64,000 nucleotides of DNA, taken from the NCBI GenBank assembly GCA_022575985.1, contig JAKSXM010000269.1, forward strand, positions 3,224,001 through 3,288,000, read 5' to 3'. Position 1 is the stretch's first letter; the number at the start of each line of letters is the position of its first letter. Positions 48,787 through 59,552 of this stretch are shown piece by piece. The position numbers and the translations under genes are program-made. Below the pieces are notes generated by a model, which was not told the origin of the DNA, did not search any database, and saw nothing but the letters and a program-made list of their open reading frames with translations. This stretch comes from Anagrus nilaparvatae (lineage: Eukaryota > Arthropoda > Insecta > Hymenoptera > Mymaridae).

Positions 48787-51700
48787 ATGAAAGGGAAAAT
48801 AGATTTAGAAAAAGATGATTTAAAAACAATAATGTCTTACAATAAAGATGACTTAGTAAAATTTGTTAATGAAGTTAATATAAGTAAGTTTATAGTTTTT
48901 TTTTAATGTTAACTTGTTTTTAAAGATATTTCTTTATGCTGTAAAAAAAATACTCAGACAGACTTTACTTGGAAAATTCTTTAATTTTCATAAGTCTATT
49001 AACATTATAGTTAGATTAATGTTACAAATAATAATAAAAATTTTAGTAGCAAGGAATTCACCGCATCCACAATGTTGTGAAACATCTGAAGCATTGACAT
49101 TAAATACAACACCAAAATCACCCCAAATATCTCGTAAGGGAACAATCTAATCGTTATAACTTATATAAAAAAAAAAATTTTATTTTAAATTAGCTTTCAG
49201 ATGCATTTTTATTTTTTTAAATATCAGGAATACAAAAAAAGTTATGGCCAATTGAAGTTACAAAAAATTTTTTTTTTAAATATCAACAAAGTATCCATTG
49301 TAGTTGGAAATGAATTTCTCGATGCGCTTGCGCTGACTCCAAAATTCAGTAATGCCTAACCTAAAAATAAAGTGTACATTTCTGTTCTTTTAACACGAGT
49401 TTACTTCTTTTACAATTATTTCTTTATAATTTTTAGTTGTGTAATATTTGTTTTGTAATTGTCTGAAGTGACATTTTAAAAAACAGTAGGAAAAAATAAT
49501 AGATTTGTGTAAATATAAATATTTTTTGTGAATATTAATCCACAAAAAACATATAGGTAATATTCTGTTTTGTTTTTTTTTTTTAGATTTTTAATTAGAG
49601 TATATTTGATGGTCTATTTTTCCATACAATAATCTTTTTTCAGTGACTTAATAAAAGAAATTATGGATGAAGAAATTAACTTGAAAAATGAAATTTGCAT
49701 CATTTGCAAATATTTTAAAAATGACCAGATATTTGACAGTTGCTTGAGAAAAGTTGGTAATAAACAGCTGCAAAGTTTTAAAAGAGCATCTGAAGAAAGA
49801 CTAAATAATTTTCATAAATTTTTAAATGATGATGATGATTTTTATGTTCATTAATGCTGCAGGACTAAGTACATTAAATCATCTGCTATTAAGTCATATA
49901 AAAACAAAGTGGAAAATGAAACTTCTATTCCACCTCCTCCAAAAAAGACCCGTATTAGCAATGAACAAAATTATTTTGATTGGGAAAACTTGTGCTTTAT
50001 ATGTGAAAAAAATGCGATATCAATAAACGCCAACGTGTAGATAACCGTCAATCATATTCTATTGTTACAGATGAAAATATCATTGAAAATATCATTCATC
50101 TAGTTGAAAATCAGAAAGGACATGAGTACGAAGCAATTCATAAAAGGTTATCCTTTAATCTCGGAAGCGTATGCAAGCTTGGTGCAAAGTACCACAGATC
50201 ATGCTACGCCGCACTAAGTACTAAATGTAACTATGTTAAAAAAGAATCTAATGAAGTTGATGCAGCAATGGAAAAGATTTTTGAGTTTCTTGAAGGTAGC
50301 GTTGAAACTCAATATACATTTGATATGTTATTGGAGGCTTTAGGAGACTCATATAAACCTGATATTAAAACGATAGGCAGAAGACTAGAAGACTATTATG
50401 GAGATGAAATTTGCATTTCTAAAAAAATTGGAACTAAAACTTTTATATGCTTTAAGTACAAAGAGCGACAAATTTTTGATACGAATTGGTTTGAGTCTCA
50501 AAAAAACAAAACTCCTGAAGAAAAAGAAAAAGCGATACAAAAAGCTTTTATCCAAATTTTACTCAAAAGTTTCGATAAGGTTAAAGCAAATCTTGATGAA
50601 TATCCACCAAGTGATAAAATATTGCATGATTTAAACAAATATATACCATTTCGATTAATTGACTTTTTGGAAGAGCTTATTTTAAGCCATAAAAGATTAA
50701 AAGATAGTATAAGAAACACGTATCAACCTAAAATACATAATATTGCCCATCAAATATTTACAGCTTGTCATCCTCGAGCATTTCTTTCTCCGCTGTTATT
50801 GTCTGTTGGAGTAACTATGCATAGTAAGCATGGTTCAAGAAGTACTGTTGATACTCTTTATAGTTTAGGGGTTTCAGTTTCGTATAATGAAGTTACACGT
50901 TATGAAATTTCTGTAGCACTTCAACATGAAATAGAACTAGAAGATGGTGCCCTTTTCCAGTTTGCATGGGACAATGCGGACTTTAATATCCACAATCTTG
51001 ATGGTAAGAAGAGCTTCCACTATTTAGGAGGAGCTTTTTATATAGTACCTAAAAGAAAAGTTAAACCTGGAAAACCTGTTAAGCGTTTAAAAATTATACC
51101 GTCAGCCAGAAATAGAGAAGAAACTTTTAGAATTCATATTGATCCAAACCCAAAAATAAATTTAAATACAGGGTACGAAAGTATAAAGTTTAAATTGTTA
51201 CAAAATAATTTTAAATTAACAACTTCTCCTAAAGGAGAACTCAGACAATTTTGGATGTTTTTGAAAGATAACTCAAACTTAACTTTTCACGGTTGGAACG
51301 GATATATGGAGAAAATAACTAACGGTAAATTCTTTGAAATGGCAAAGGTTAATTTTTTACCTTTTGTTTACTCTTCTCCTTCGGATATTCATACGTTATA
51401 CACAGCAATGCGTAGATCTTGCATTATAACCGAAAAATTTCACATGAAAACCTGCATCATTACAATGGATCAACCTCTTTATCATAAATCAAGGGCTATT
51501 TTAGCTTCGGTACCAGAGGCTTTCCAAGAAGCACACGTTGTCATGAGATTGGGTGGATTTCACACTACATTATCGTTTTTAAGTAGTATTGGCTACATTA
51601 TGGCTGAATCAGGTTTAAAAGAAGCTTTGTGCACATGTTACGCTGAAAATTTGGTAGATCAAATGTTGGCAGGTAAATCCTACAAAAGAAGTATCCGCGC

Positions 51701-54700
51701 TCATTATTTAGTTCAATTGGCCCTGGCAACGATTATTTTTAGAGAAATACGAGACGAAAATGATGATTTTAAAGAATTTTATGACGATAACTTAGCTGTT
51801 TCCAGTTTTGATAAAAAATATGATTTAAAATATATACAAAGCCATCGTATTTATAAAACTGTAATACAATGTTTAAATAACAAATTAGAGGAACTTGAAA
51901 AAAGAGGTAAAACCAGCAAACTTTGGGTTCAATACTTTCGAATGGTTACTCTACTATATGAGCATATGACAGCTGAGCGAGAGGGAGACTGGGATCTGCA
52001 TCTTCGAAGTCTTCAGCTCATGATTCCTTTTTTTCATGCTACAGGACACTTTCCATATGCAAAATCATCCCAAATTTATCTCCAAGATATGACAGAGCTC
52101 CCAAATGTTATGAATTCAGAAGAATATGAGAAGTATACTTCAGGTGAAATGTGGACAGTTAGACGCACTCCTAGATATTATTCAGGCATTTCAACCGATC
52201 AGACAATCGAACAGACATTAATGAAGCAGTTGAATGTTGGAGGAGGTCCATTTAAAACAAATACTGGGGAAAGTCATGTTGGAGATTGGATTGAGTCATC
52301 TAGCCATACATATGAAATAAGGTCACAGCTTGAGGATTTGACCAATGTAAAACCAGAAAGATCTCACCAACAAGCAGATGATACTGATGCTCGAATAACG
52401 AGGGACGCAAAAGATTATGATTTCATTCTCAAATTCTTTTTGGAAAATAAACCTTTTCGAGATGATAAGGATTTAATATCTCTATCTACTGGTATTATTG
52501 CAGATGAAAGCATCAAAACTCATAATTCTTTTGAAATTGGAGTTGAGACCATGAAATCATATGATGGTCAAAATTTTTTGGAATTATCTATGAGTAGAAA
52601 GAATAACGTTATAACATTTGCAATGATGAATAGTACTATAAATATTTACGATGAAGAGGTGCCAGTTGATCCACATTTAATGTTCCAACGAATATGCATT
52701 ATGAAAAAAAGTGATAAAGATCTACCAGACTACTTAAAATATGAATTATCTCCGTACCCACTCGCAATATTTGACAATTGTGGTATGCGTAAAAATGAAA
52801 AGTCGGCTCTCTATGATCTGCTAAAAACAGAAAATATTAATTGCTTCGCAATAAAAGATAATTTTTGTTACGTTCTAGATGGTGGTTACCTTCTTCACAA
52901 AATACCAATGAATAAAGGTGACACATTTTCTAGTATATGCGACGATGCTGTGAAGTATATTAATAGACTTTATGGAAAAAATGTTTTTGTAGTATTTGAT
53001 GGCTACTCTAATGGGACAAAATATTTGGAAAGACTTCGGAGAAGTAAAAAAAAAACATCCTGTTCATATAAAATAGATTTAGATAAAAAGCTAGAAGTTC
53101 CAAAAGAATTATTTTTGACAAATAGCGAAAACAAAAAGCAACTTATCGAATTGCTAAGAGAAGAATTCATTAAGAAAAATATTAATTCTGTTCAAGCTGT
53201 AGAAGATGCTGATGCTCTAATAGTTAAAACAGCGATATTATTAAATGATTTAGATGAAAATCGTGAAAAAAACGTTGTTATTGTTTGTACAGACATTGAT
53301 ATATTGGTTATACTAACTCAAAAATACCAAGATACAAAAAAAATTTATGTTTGCAAGCCTACACAAGGTAAAGTTTCAACTCAAATTTTTTCAAACAACA
53401 GTTTCGTTGCTGCGTATCCAAATGCATCAAAGTATATTGCTTTCTTGCATTGTTTTACCGGAAGCGACACTACATGTGCGTATTTTAAAAGGCAGAAAAA
53501 AAATTTCTTAAAATATTTTGAGACAGCAAACTTTTTGCATCCGTACGCAGATGTTTTTTTACAACCAGATCAGACTGAAGAAACAATTTTAGAAGCTGGT
53601 ACAAAAACCCTGTTAGCATATTACAACGCCCCAGCAAAATATACATCAATTAATGAGTATAGATATTATATGTTTCTTTCTGGGATTACAAAATCAAATA
53701 TGAAAAGCAGCTTAAAATTGCAATCACTTATACCAACAGAAGATGCCTGCCTGCAAAATTTTAAAAGGGTTTATTTACAAATACAAGCATGGTTTGATAA
53801 TACATTAGATCCTTCGTTATGGGGCTGGAAGCTAAGAAATAATATTTTATTCCCAATTACTACAATGAAATCTGTAGCACCTGACGATTTACTTAAATCT
53901 ATATTCTGCTCTTGCACAAAAGAATGCGGTGTAAGATGCAGCTGTAAAAAAGCAGGGGTTCATTGTACAGAAGTTTGTAAGAATTGTGCTCAAAATAATT
54001 GCATGAATATGCCTGAAAGACAAGATGAAGATGGTCTAATACCACAGGAAATATGGGAGAGTATGCAAGATAATCGAGAATCAGCAATAACTGATCCTGC
54101 ATATACTCCAGAAAATACAACAGAAGCGGAAAATAGGCAAATTTAAAACTTTCAACAAATTCAACAAATAAAAACAGATAAAACTTATTATTGTATTCTT
54201 CTTTTTTTTTAAATTTCCAACTTTATAAAAAATTTTCGTCTTGATAAAAATAAATAATTTTTGCAGAATTTTTTAGTTTTATTCTTTAAGTAGGCATCAT
54301 TTTTCTAAAAAAAAGGCAAAGGATATGAAAATACGTTAAATTAAATTTGTGTTTAGACCTTTGAGGGCAGAAAAGGGCCAAAGGTGGCCGAAGGTATCAG
54401 AATATCTTATTTTTATATGAAAATTCAAAACTTTTGACTTTGAAAACCCCTGAGTCCCATTTTGAAACGAAATTAAATTAAATGTTTGGATTTTGCCCTT
54501 TAAAGGGCAAAAAAGGGCAAAAGGTGGCCGAAGGTTACAGAATATATTATTTTTATATGGGAATTCAAAACTGTTGACTTTGAAAACCCCCGAGTCCCAT
54601 TTTGAAACGAAATTAAATTAAATGTTTGGATTTTGCCCTTTAAAGGGCAAAAAAGGGCAAAAGGTGGCCGAAGGTTACAGAATATATTATTTTTATATGG

Positions 54701-56678
54701 GAATTCAAAACTGTTGACTTTGAAAACCCCCGAGTCCCATTTTGAAACGAAATTAAATTAAATGTTTGGATTTTGCCCTTTAAAGGGCAAAAAAGGGCAA
54801 AAGGTGGCCGAAGGTTACAGAATATATTATTTTTATATGGCAATTCAAAACTGTTGACTTTGAAAACCCCCGAGTCCCATTTTGAAACGAAATTAAATTA
54901 AATGTTTGGATTTTGCCCTTTAAAGGGCAAAAAAGGGCAAAAGGTGGCCGAGGGTATCAAAATATATTAATTTTATTTAGAAATTCGATTCTGTTGACTT
55001 CGAAAACCCCCGAATTCCATTTGCTAACGAAATTAAAGTGAATATTTTGATTTTGCCCTTTAAAGGGCAGGAAAGGGAAAGGGCAAAACGTCACCCAAAT
55101 TAATTGAATATATATTTTTTATTGATCCTTTGTTATAAATATACATTTTTTATCCCATGAGTTACTTTTTTTAACGTTATTTAGAATTTTACTTTTTTTT
55201 ATTAGGTTTGGCCCTTTTTTGCCCAAAAAGGGCATTTTTCGTTTTGAACGTCAAACGGCTTTAGCGGACAAAGTTTCTAGGCATCGTTACGAACATTTTC
55301 CAGTATTTGGCATCAAAATCCATGCTTATAAAAAAATTTCCTGGGTTTCAGTGTTTTTATTGCTTCATTGCTTACACTATTTTAAATATCAAATACTTTT
55401 AAAATCCACCCCCTCAACCCTCCGTATTCACCCCCCAGATAAGGAAAGTTCTCTGTAAATATTATATTTTCATTTTTTAAACATATCCCTAGGGTAGAAA
55501 ATAGGCTTCGTTGCCATATATAAGTGAGATATTTTTTTCCACAATAAATAGTACATTTTTAACCAAGGGAGCAAAAAAAAAGAATAGCCCAGATCGCATG
55601 TTAATTAGTATCCGAGGCGAAGTCGAGGATGGTAAGCTGCGAACTGGGGTATTTTTTTTTGTTCCCATGGACAAAACGAAATTTTTCTTTCTCAGTGGGG
55701 TGAAAACGCGTTTTTTTCGATTTCGTTGCGGGGCGAAAAAAGTGTTTTCGGCCCGCTAGGAAGAAAAAGGAATTTCCCCTTAAATTTGATAATTATATTA
55801 CAGTAAAAAGTATACTGTGATAATATTAATATATTGTTCAATATATTTTATAAATGTAAAATATTGGGTTGATTAAAAAATTTAAATAAAACGATTTTAA
55901 ACTAGAAAATGAAACTTATTATTTGCAGAAAATTGTAAAAACTCAGTAAATTCTAAAAAACAAGAAAGTGAGGAAAATTCTTCTGCAACTTTTAACGACG
56001 TTAATCAACAACTGATGAAATCTGTTGCTGGTATGATAGACAATATGCATCAGGAAAAATTGCTTGATAAAGGTGTCTATAAAAATTGTTATAATAACTT
56101 AAAGATTATAATAAATGTTATTTAATTTCTAAAAGATAGCTCATACGCAACTTTTTAAATCAATATTTATTATTTTTATTTTGAAAAATTAAATTTTTAT
56201 AATTTTATTATCAAATTTAAATATTTTTTATTTAATAGATGTTTTAAAAATTCAAGAACCCACAAAACCATTTTTAAAACTAACATCTCTAGAAAATAAG
56301 AAAAAAATTTTAAAATGGCTTAATGTACCAGATCCCATTATTAATTCAGCCATATTAGGCAATTATAAAATTGATAAGAGAGATCTTGATGTAAACATAA
56401 ACAATATTAGCTTATCTTTTTTTGACAAGAAAGTTCTTATAGATGATATGCATGATGTATTAAATGATGCTGCTTTCGAGGAATTAAACAGTATTATTAA
56501 ACGTTTAAAAAAAAATCCATGGCGATGTTTAACATGTAATCAGCATAAATCAGTCCTAAATTTAAGCAACAAATGCATATGTTGCGATGCTTGCATGATT
56601 TGGCAGCATCTTGAATGTGCTAATATAATTGGTGAAATACCTGTTAAAGAATGGTATTGTGAAAATTGTCGAAAGTAG
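48787..56678 (+). CDS. PHD-finger protein, three exons (226 aa)
   Basis: Exon 1 is 48787-48883, exon 2 is 55929-56072 and exon 3 is 56239-56678. Lengths 97, 144 and 440 sum to 681, exactly 227 codons with the stop. Exons 1 and 2 both end in phase 1. Sites are GTAAGT/TTTGCAG and GTGTCT/TTTAATAG. The first about 80 residues are polar and Lys/Glu-rich with no known domain. A middle region of about 90 residues includes an LENKKKILKWLN helix. The C terminus is the PHD finger. PHD fingers commonly read histone H3 tails, so a chromatin role is possible but unproven. The 7-kb intron 1 holds a same-strand transposon gene (49663-54146) and a tandem array. No lesion is seen. The ATG is preceded by an in-frame TAA, which supports this start. 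I cannot name an orthologue. Confidence 0.65.
49151..49662. other. Intron 1 sequence upstream of the transposon ORF
   Basis: AT-rich. Probably contains the left end of the inserted transposon, but I could not find a TIR or target duplication. The 78-codon ORF at 48914-49150 is also intronic; its last third looks compositionally coding but has no recognisable motif. Confidence 0.35.
49663..50267 (+). pseudogene. Broken 5' part of the Academ-like transposon gene
   Basis: Opens at ATG 49663 with a cysteine pair (CIICKYF) and a Gln/Lys-rich helix. It meets an in-frame TAA at 49852-49854, then continues in the same frame with CRTKYIKSS and a CFICEK pair. At the A7 run 50006-50012 the frame shifts by one base; beyond it the frame of the long downstream ORF carries on (VCKLGAKYHRSC and into 50268). 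Cysteine/histidine spacing suggests a zinc-binding N-terminal region. One stop and one indel in a homopolymer could be real decay or assembly error. Confidence 0.65.
50268..54146 (+). CDS. Academ-like transposon protein: transposase core, XPG-like nuclease, CXC domain
   Basis: A 1292-codon uninterrupted ORF. Residues about 230-240 contain FAWDNADFNIHNLDG, a probable catalytic Asp region. About 574-578 is DWDLH, a Dxx-His motif as in C/DxxH-group transposases. Residues about 830-1075 look like an XPG/PIN-type nuclease: IFDNCG, VVFDGYSNGTKYLE, VEDADALIVKTA, TDIDILVIL and FTGSDTT supply the expected acidic residues. Residues about 1213-1240 are a tesmin/TSO1-like CXC cysteine cluster (CSCTKECGVRCSC onward). 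Academ elements of the nuclease-bearing type are reported to pair a transposase with an XPG-like nuclease, so I infer that superfamily. The frame extends upstream past this ATG, so the natural start is probably 49663. It sits in intron 1 of the PHD gene, same strand. TIRs were not found. Confidence 0.7.
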   Translation: MEKIFEFLEGSVETQYTFDMLLEALGDSYKPDIKTIGRRLEDYYGDEICISKKIGTKTFICFKYKERQIFDTNWFESQKNKTPEEKEKAIQKAFIQILLKSFDKVKANLDEYPPSDKILHDLNKYIPFRLIDFLEELILSHKRLKDSIRNTYQPKIHNIAHQIFTACHPRAFLSPLLLSVGVTMHSKHGSRSTVDTLYSLGVSVSYNEVTRYEISVALQHEIELEDGALFQFAWDNADFNIHNLDGKKSFHYLGGAFYIVPKRKVKPGKPVKRLKIIPSARNREETFRIHIDPNPKINLNTGYESIKFKLLQNNFKLTTSPKGELRQFWMFLKDNSNLTFHGWNGYMEKITNGKFFEMAKVNFLPFVYSSPSDIHTLYTAMRRSCIITEKFHMKTCIITMDQPLYHKSRAILASVPEAFQEAHVVMRLGGFHTTLSFLSSIGYIMAESGLKEALCTCYAENLVDQMLAGKSYKRSIRAHYLVQLALATIIFREIRDENDDFKEFYDDNLAVSSFDKKYDLKYIQSHRIYKTVIQCLNNKLEELEKRGKTSKLWVQYFRMVTLLYEHMTAEREGDWDLHLRSLQLMIPFFHATGHFPYAKSSQIYLQDMTELPNVMNSEEYEKYTSGEMWTVRRTPRYYSGISTDQTIEQTLMKQLNVGGGPFKTNTGESHVGDWIESSSHTYEIRSQLEDLTNVKPERSHQQADDTDARITRDAKDYDFILKFFLENKPFRDDKDLISLSTGIIADESIKTHNSFEIGVETMKSYDGQNFLELSMSRKNNVITFAMMNSTINIYDEEVPVDPHLMFQRICIMKKSDKDLPDYLKYELSPYPLAIFDNCGMRKNEKSALYDLLKTENINCFAIKDNFCYVLDGGYLLHKIPMNKGDTFSSICDDAVKYINRLYGKNVFVVFDGYSNGTKYLERLRRSKKKTSCSYKIDLDKKLEVPKELFLTNSENKKQLIELLREEFIKKNINSVQAVEDADALIVKTAILLNDLDENREKNVVIVCTDIDILVILTQKYQDTKKIYVCKPTQGKVSTQIFSNNSFVAAYPNASKYIAFLHCFTGSDTTCAYFKRQKKNFLKYFETANFLHPYADVFLQPDQTEETILEAGTKTLLAYYNAPAKYTSINEYRYYMFLSGITKSNMKSSLKLQSLIPTEDACLQNFKRVYLQIQAWFDNTLDPSLWGWKLRNNILFPITTMKSVAPDDLLKSIFCSCTKECGVRCSCKKAGVHCTEVCKNCAQNNCMNMPERQDEDGLIPQEIWESMQDNRESAITDPAYTPENTTEAENRQI
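54341..55085. repeat. 140-bp tandem array, about 5.3 units
   Basis: AATGTTTGGA or a variant recurs at 54341, 54481, 54621, 54761, 54901 and 55041, exactly 140 bp apart. The central three units are almost identical. Each contains the perfect palindrome TTGCCCTTTAAAGGGCAA and CCCCCGAGTCCCATTTTG. It starts 195 bp after the transposon stop codon, so it may be a subterminal part of that element. ORFs here are repeat translations. Confidence 0.9.
55086..55550. other. Intron 1 spacer
   Basis: Contains one more diverged TTTGGCCCTTTTTTGCCC fragment near 55206. The 79-codon ORF (55219-55458) has no domain and is not called. Confidence 0.4.
55551..55775. repeat. Dispersed hairpin repeat, copy 3
   Basis: Starts AACCAAGGGAGCAAAAAAAA. 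Contains GTATCCGAGGCGAAGTCGAG, GTTCCCATGGACAAAACG and GGCCCGCTAGGAAGAAAAA, and CCCAGATCGC that pairs imperfectly with GCGAACTGGG. Best match is 35728-35935. ORFs on both strands here are by-products. Confidence 0.8.
56239..56678 (+). CDS. PHD-finger exon (exon 3)
   Basis: The last exon codes for 146 residues after the split codon. Its final 50 residues form a C4HC3-type finger: Cys-x2-Cys (RCLTCN), a cysteine cluster CICCDAC, then Trp-x-His-x2-Cys (IWQHLEC) and a closing WYCENC. The CDxCxxWxHxxC signature is typical of PHD fingers. There is one extra cysteine in the second knuckle. The frame stays open from the acceptor to TAG, and codon use resembles the neighbouring ORFs. Confidence 0.75.
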
Positions 56679-56948
56679 AAAATATTTTAAAAATTCTATT
56701 TTTTTTTTTTTATTTTAATGATTATTTAATTAAAAACTTTATTTAATAGTAATTTTTTGAAAAATATTAAATATTTTAGAATTTATTAATAAATAAAATT
56801 TTTATCATTTAGCAATAATATATTCAAGGTTACATTGGCATCTTTTAAATTTAAAACAAAGTCTAATTTCAAACAAATCCAAAGATTGTTAATGTTTGTT
56901 TTTAATCACTAATCAGTTTCTTCATTAATCATATAAAAAATATTGTTG

Positions 56949-57670
56949 TTAAGGGAGGTTTCGTTTTGAAATGCTTAGATTTCAAGGAAACTTTTGGGAT
57001 TTTTTTTAAAAAAATCTACTGGATGTAATGAAATAATTTTTTTTGTATTATTTTTGTACATTATTAAACATTAAATTTTTATTATTTTTTTTTTTGGCCT
57101 TGAATAAGTACTTCAAAGATGGCGCCCAAGTGACGAAGTTAAAAAAAAGTTGTCCGCACGATTACAAAAAAACTACCCGCTCGATTTGAATTTTATTTTT
57201 TTTATTTTGTTTAATATTTATCTAAGATGGCATTTACCTACAGAGAAGTTGATCGGAATATTGATAAAAATTTTTTTAGGGGGGGGAATGCCAAAAAATG
57301 AGGTCTGTTTTCGACTATTTTCGTTTTTTACGTGTAACTTTTTTATTATTCAAGATTTTTCTTTCTCCGTAGGTAAATGCCATCTTAGATAAATACTAAA
57401 CAAAACAAAAAAAAGAAAATTCAAATCGAGCGAGTAGTTTTTTTGTAATCGTGCGGACAACTTTTTTTTAATTTTATGACTTCATCACTTTGGCGCCATC
57501 TTTGAAGTACTTATTCAAGGCCAAAAAAAAAATAATCATAAAAATTTAATGTTTAATGATGTACAAAAATAATAATAAAAAAATTATGTCATTACATCCA
57601 GTAGATTTTTTTTAAAAAATCATCAAAGATTCCTTGAAATTTAGGCATTTCAAAACGAAACCTCCCTTAA
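56949..57670. mobile_element. 722-bp foldback MITE flanked by TTAA
   Basis: TTAA-GGGAGGTTTCGTTTTG and its complement ending in TTAA bound arms of about 297 bp with a loop near 57246-57365. Blocks such as CATCCAGTAGATTTTTTTTA and GCCATCTTTGAAGTACTTAT pair almost perfectly. It begins 270 bp downstream of the PHD gene stop. The ORF 57150-57392 is a palindrome translation. Confidence 0.8.
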
Positions 57671-59219
57671 ATTAAATGAACGTTTGCAAAATTCAAATAT
57701 GTGTTTTTCTAAAAATGAATGTGATTTTCCTCAAACCTGAAAAGAAAAATTAACTTTTTATAATAACAATTAAGTTTGAACTGGATTTAAAAATTAGGTG
57801 TCTATATTCTTAATTCCAATCGAACTAATATTGTTTTTGGTTACAAATTATACACAGCTTCAGACATGTCAAAAAGCATGTTAAAAGCTTTATGAAATAA
57901 CAAAAATCCTTACTTCCCGAAATTTTATTAAACCTCATAAAGATTTCGTGGCAGTTTTATATCACGTGATTAAATATAGAATTGAAAGGTAATAAATTAA
58001 TTAAATCTTTCTTTTATTATTTTTGTATTTATTCTGCCAAAACAAAAAAATGGTACACTCTTCTCATAAATAGTTAAAATATATAAAATATATCGGTAGT
58101 TTTTAGCTATTTTAACCTGATTGCTCAATATTTGGTGTGTAAAAATATGGTTTCTGTTCAATTTTCAAGGCTATAAGAGACCTGGTTTTGGAAGTGGTTT
58201 TTCCAATTTCAATTTTTTTTTGCATTCCCAGCCACCCATTTATTTTTTATTTTCTGAAAGCCCCGAATAAGCCTCTGTCTAAGAATAGGTAGTAAGATTT
58301 CATGCCCGATCCAAATCGGGACATATTATTTTGAAAAATCCTCAGGAAAAGTCGTAAAATCGGAAAAAAGTAAAAGAAAATTTAAAATACGAATTTCTCA
58401 AAGAGCGTCACTTTTTTTTAAAATATTTTTTCCGATAAATTTTATAGTATCAAATTTTTTTTATCACGTTCGCCTTTTAAGGTAAAATTTTAGAGGTCTT
58501 TGTGACTCTATAAAAGGAATAAAAGCAAACGAACCTGCTGAAATCAAACGAATAAATAGTTTTAAAATATATTAAAATTTAAATATTTTTTATTTTATCT
58601 TTAATTTTATGTAAAACTTTAGAGTTTGCAATTTTCTTAAAGAACTATTTACATTAGTACTTCAAGAACATCTTTGGCCCTTATGTCACTTAATTCCAAA
58701 GGTAGATATTGTAAAGAATTAAAAAAGGTTAAAAAACATAAAAAAATTTTTTTAAATTAAAATAAATTGATAACTTTACTTTTGTTGAAGATTAACTCTT
58801 TATTTAAGAAAAATATTTTTTTTTACTTTATATGTTATAATGGTTTTAAATTTTTTAATATTGTATCTGGAATGCTAAAGAAAATGATGTCAGCCTATTA
58901 TCTACCTTATTAAGTATTTTAAATCTGAAAAAAACTTTATTGTACCTCTCTTACAGCATTTTTTTTTTTTAAGTAAGAAATAAAAATAGCAACTCTAGAA
59001 TTGATCTTATGGAAGATAAACTTTGGAGTTTATAAAAATTTTAAAAATTATGACACAGGAAATGAAAATTTGCATGAAATAATAAATAAATGTTCAAAGA
59101 TTACTTGTTTGTCCCCCCTTACAGGCTTTAATATTAAAATAATTTAATAATAATAAAAACTCTGTAAGTTACTGTTAAATTATAAAAATAAAATTAAATA
59201 AATAATTAAGATGATAAGA
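57671..59219. other. AT-rich spacer
   Basis: 1.5 kb without a gene, array or foldback that I can support. Confidence 0.5.
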
Positions 59220-59552
59220 AAAAAAAACGTCCGTGTGGCACGACAGCAGCTGCAACAGTAGCAAAGCTAATATAAGAGTCCGCAAGGCCCGAGCAATACG
59301 AGCAAGAATTTAAAAAGGCCATCTATACCATGCGAGAGGGTACGATAGGCAAAGAGATTATCATATTTAAATTAAGAAAACTCAGGGTTATGCGTGAGTT
59401 GGTATTCTCCTCTAGCTAAGAAAAAGCTTGAGGGGACGACTAGTTCACGCACACGGACACCTTGTGGTAAAACCTTATGTAATGTTAAAATAATGTTAAA
59501 AACTTGAAAAGGTTATTTCGGCAAGATGTTTTACTTTATAGAAAAAACAGAT
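59220..59552. other. GC-richer segment, not assigned
   Basis: Base composition rises at 59230 (GTGTGGCACGACAGCAGC) and stays mixed. Short peptides in several frames are basic and Ala-rich but no domain is recognisable. It may belong with the histone-like signals that follow. Confidence 0.3.

Noticed and set aside
50398..50719. Small ORFs overlapping the long transposon ORF
   Set aside because: Shadow frames of the 1292-codon ORF with no independent support.
57150..57392. 80-codon ORF
   Set aside because: Sits across the loop of a palindromic MITE; composition is that of the inverted arms.
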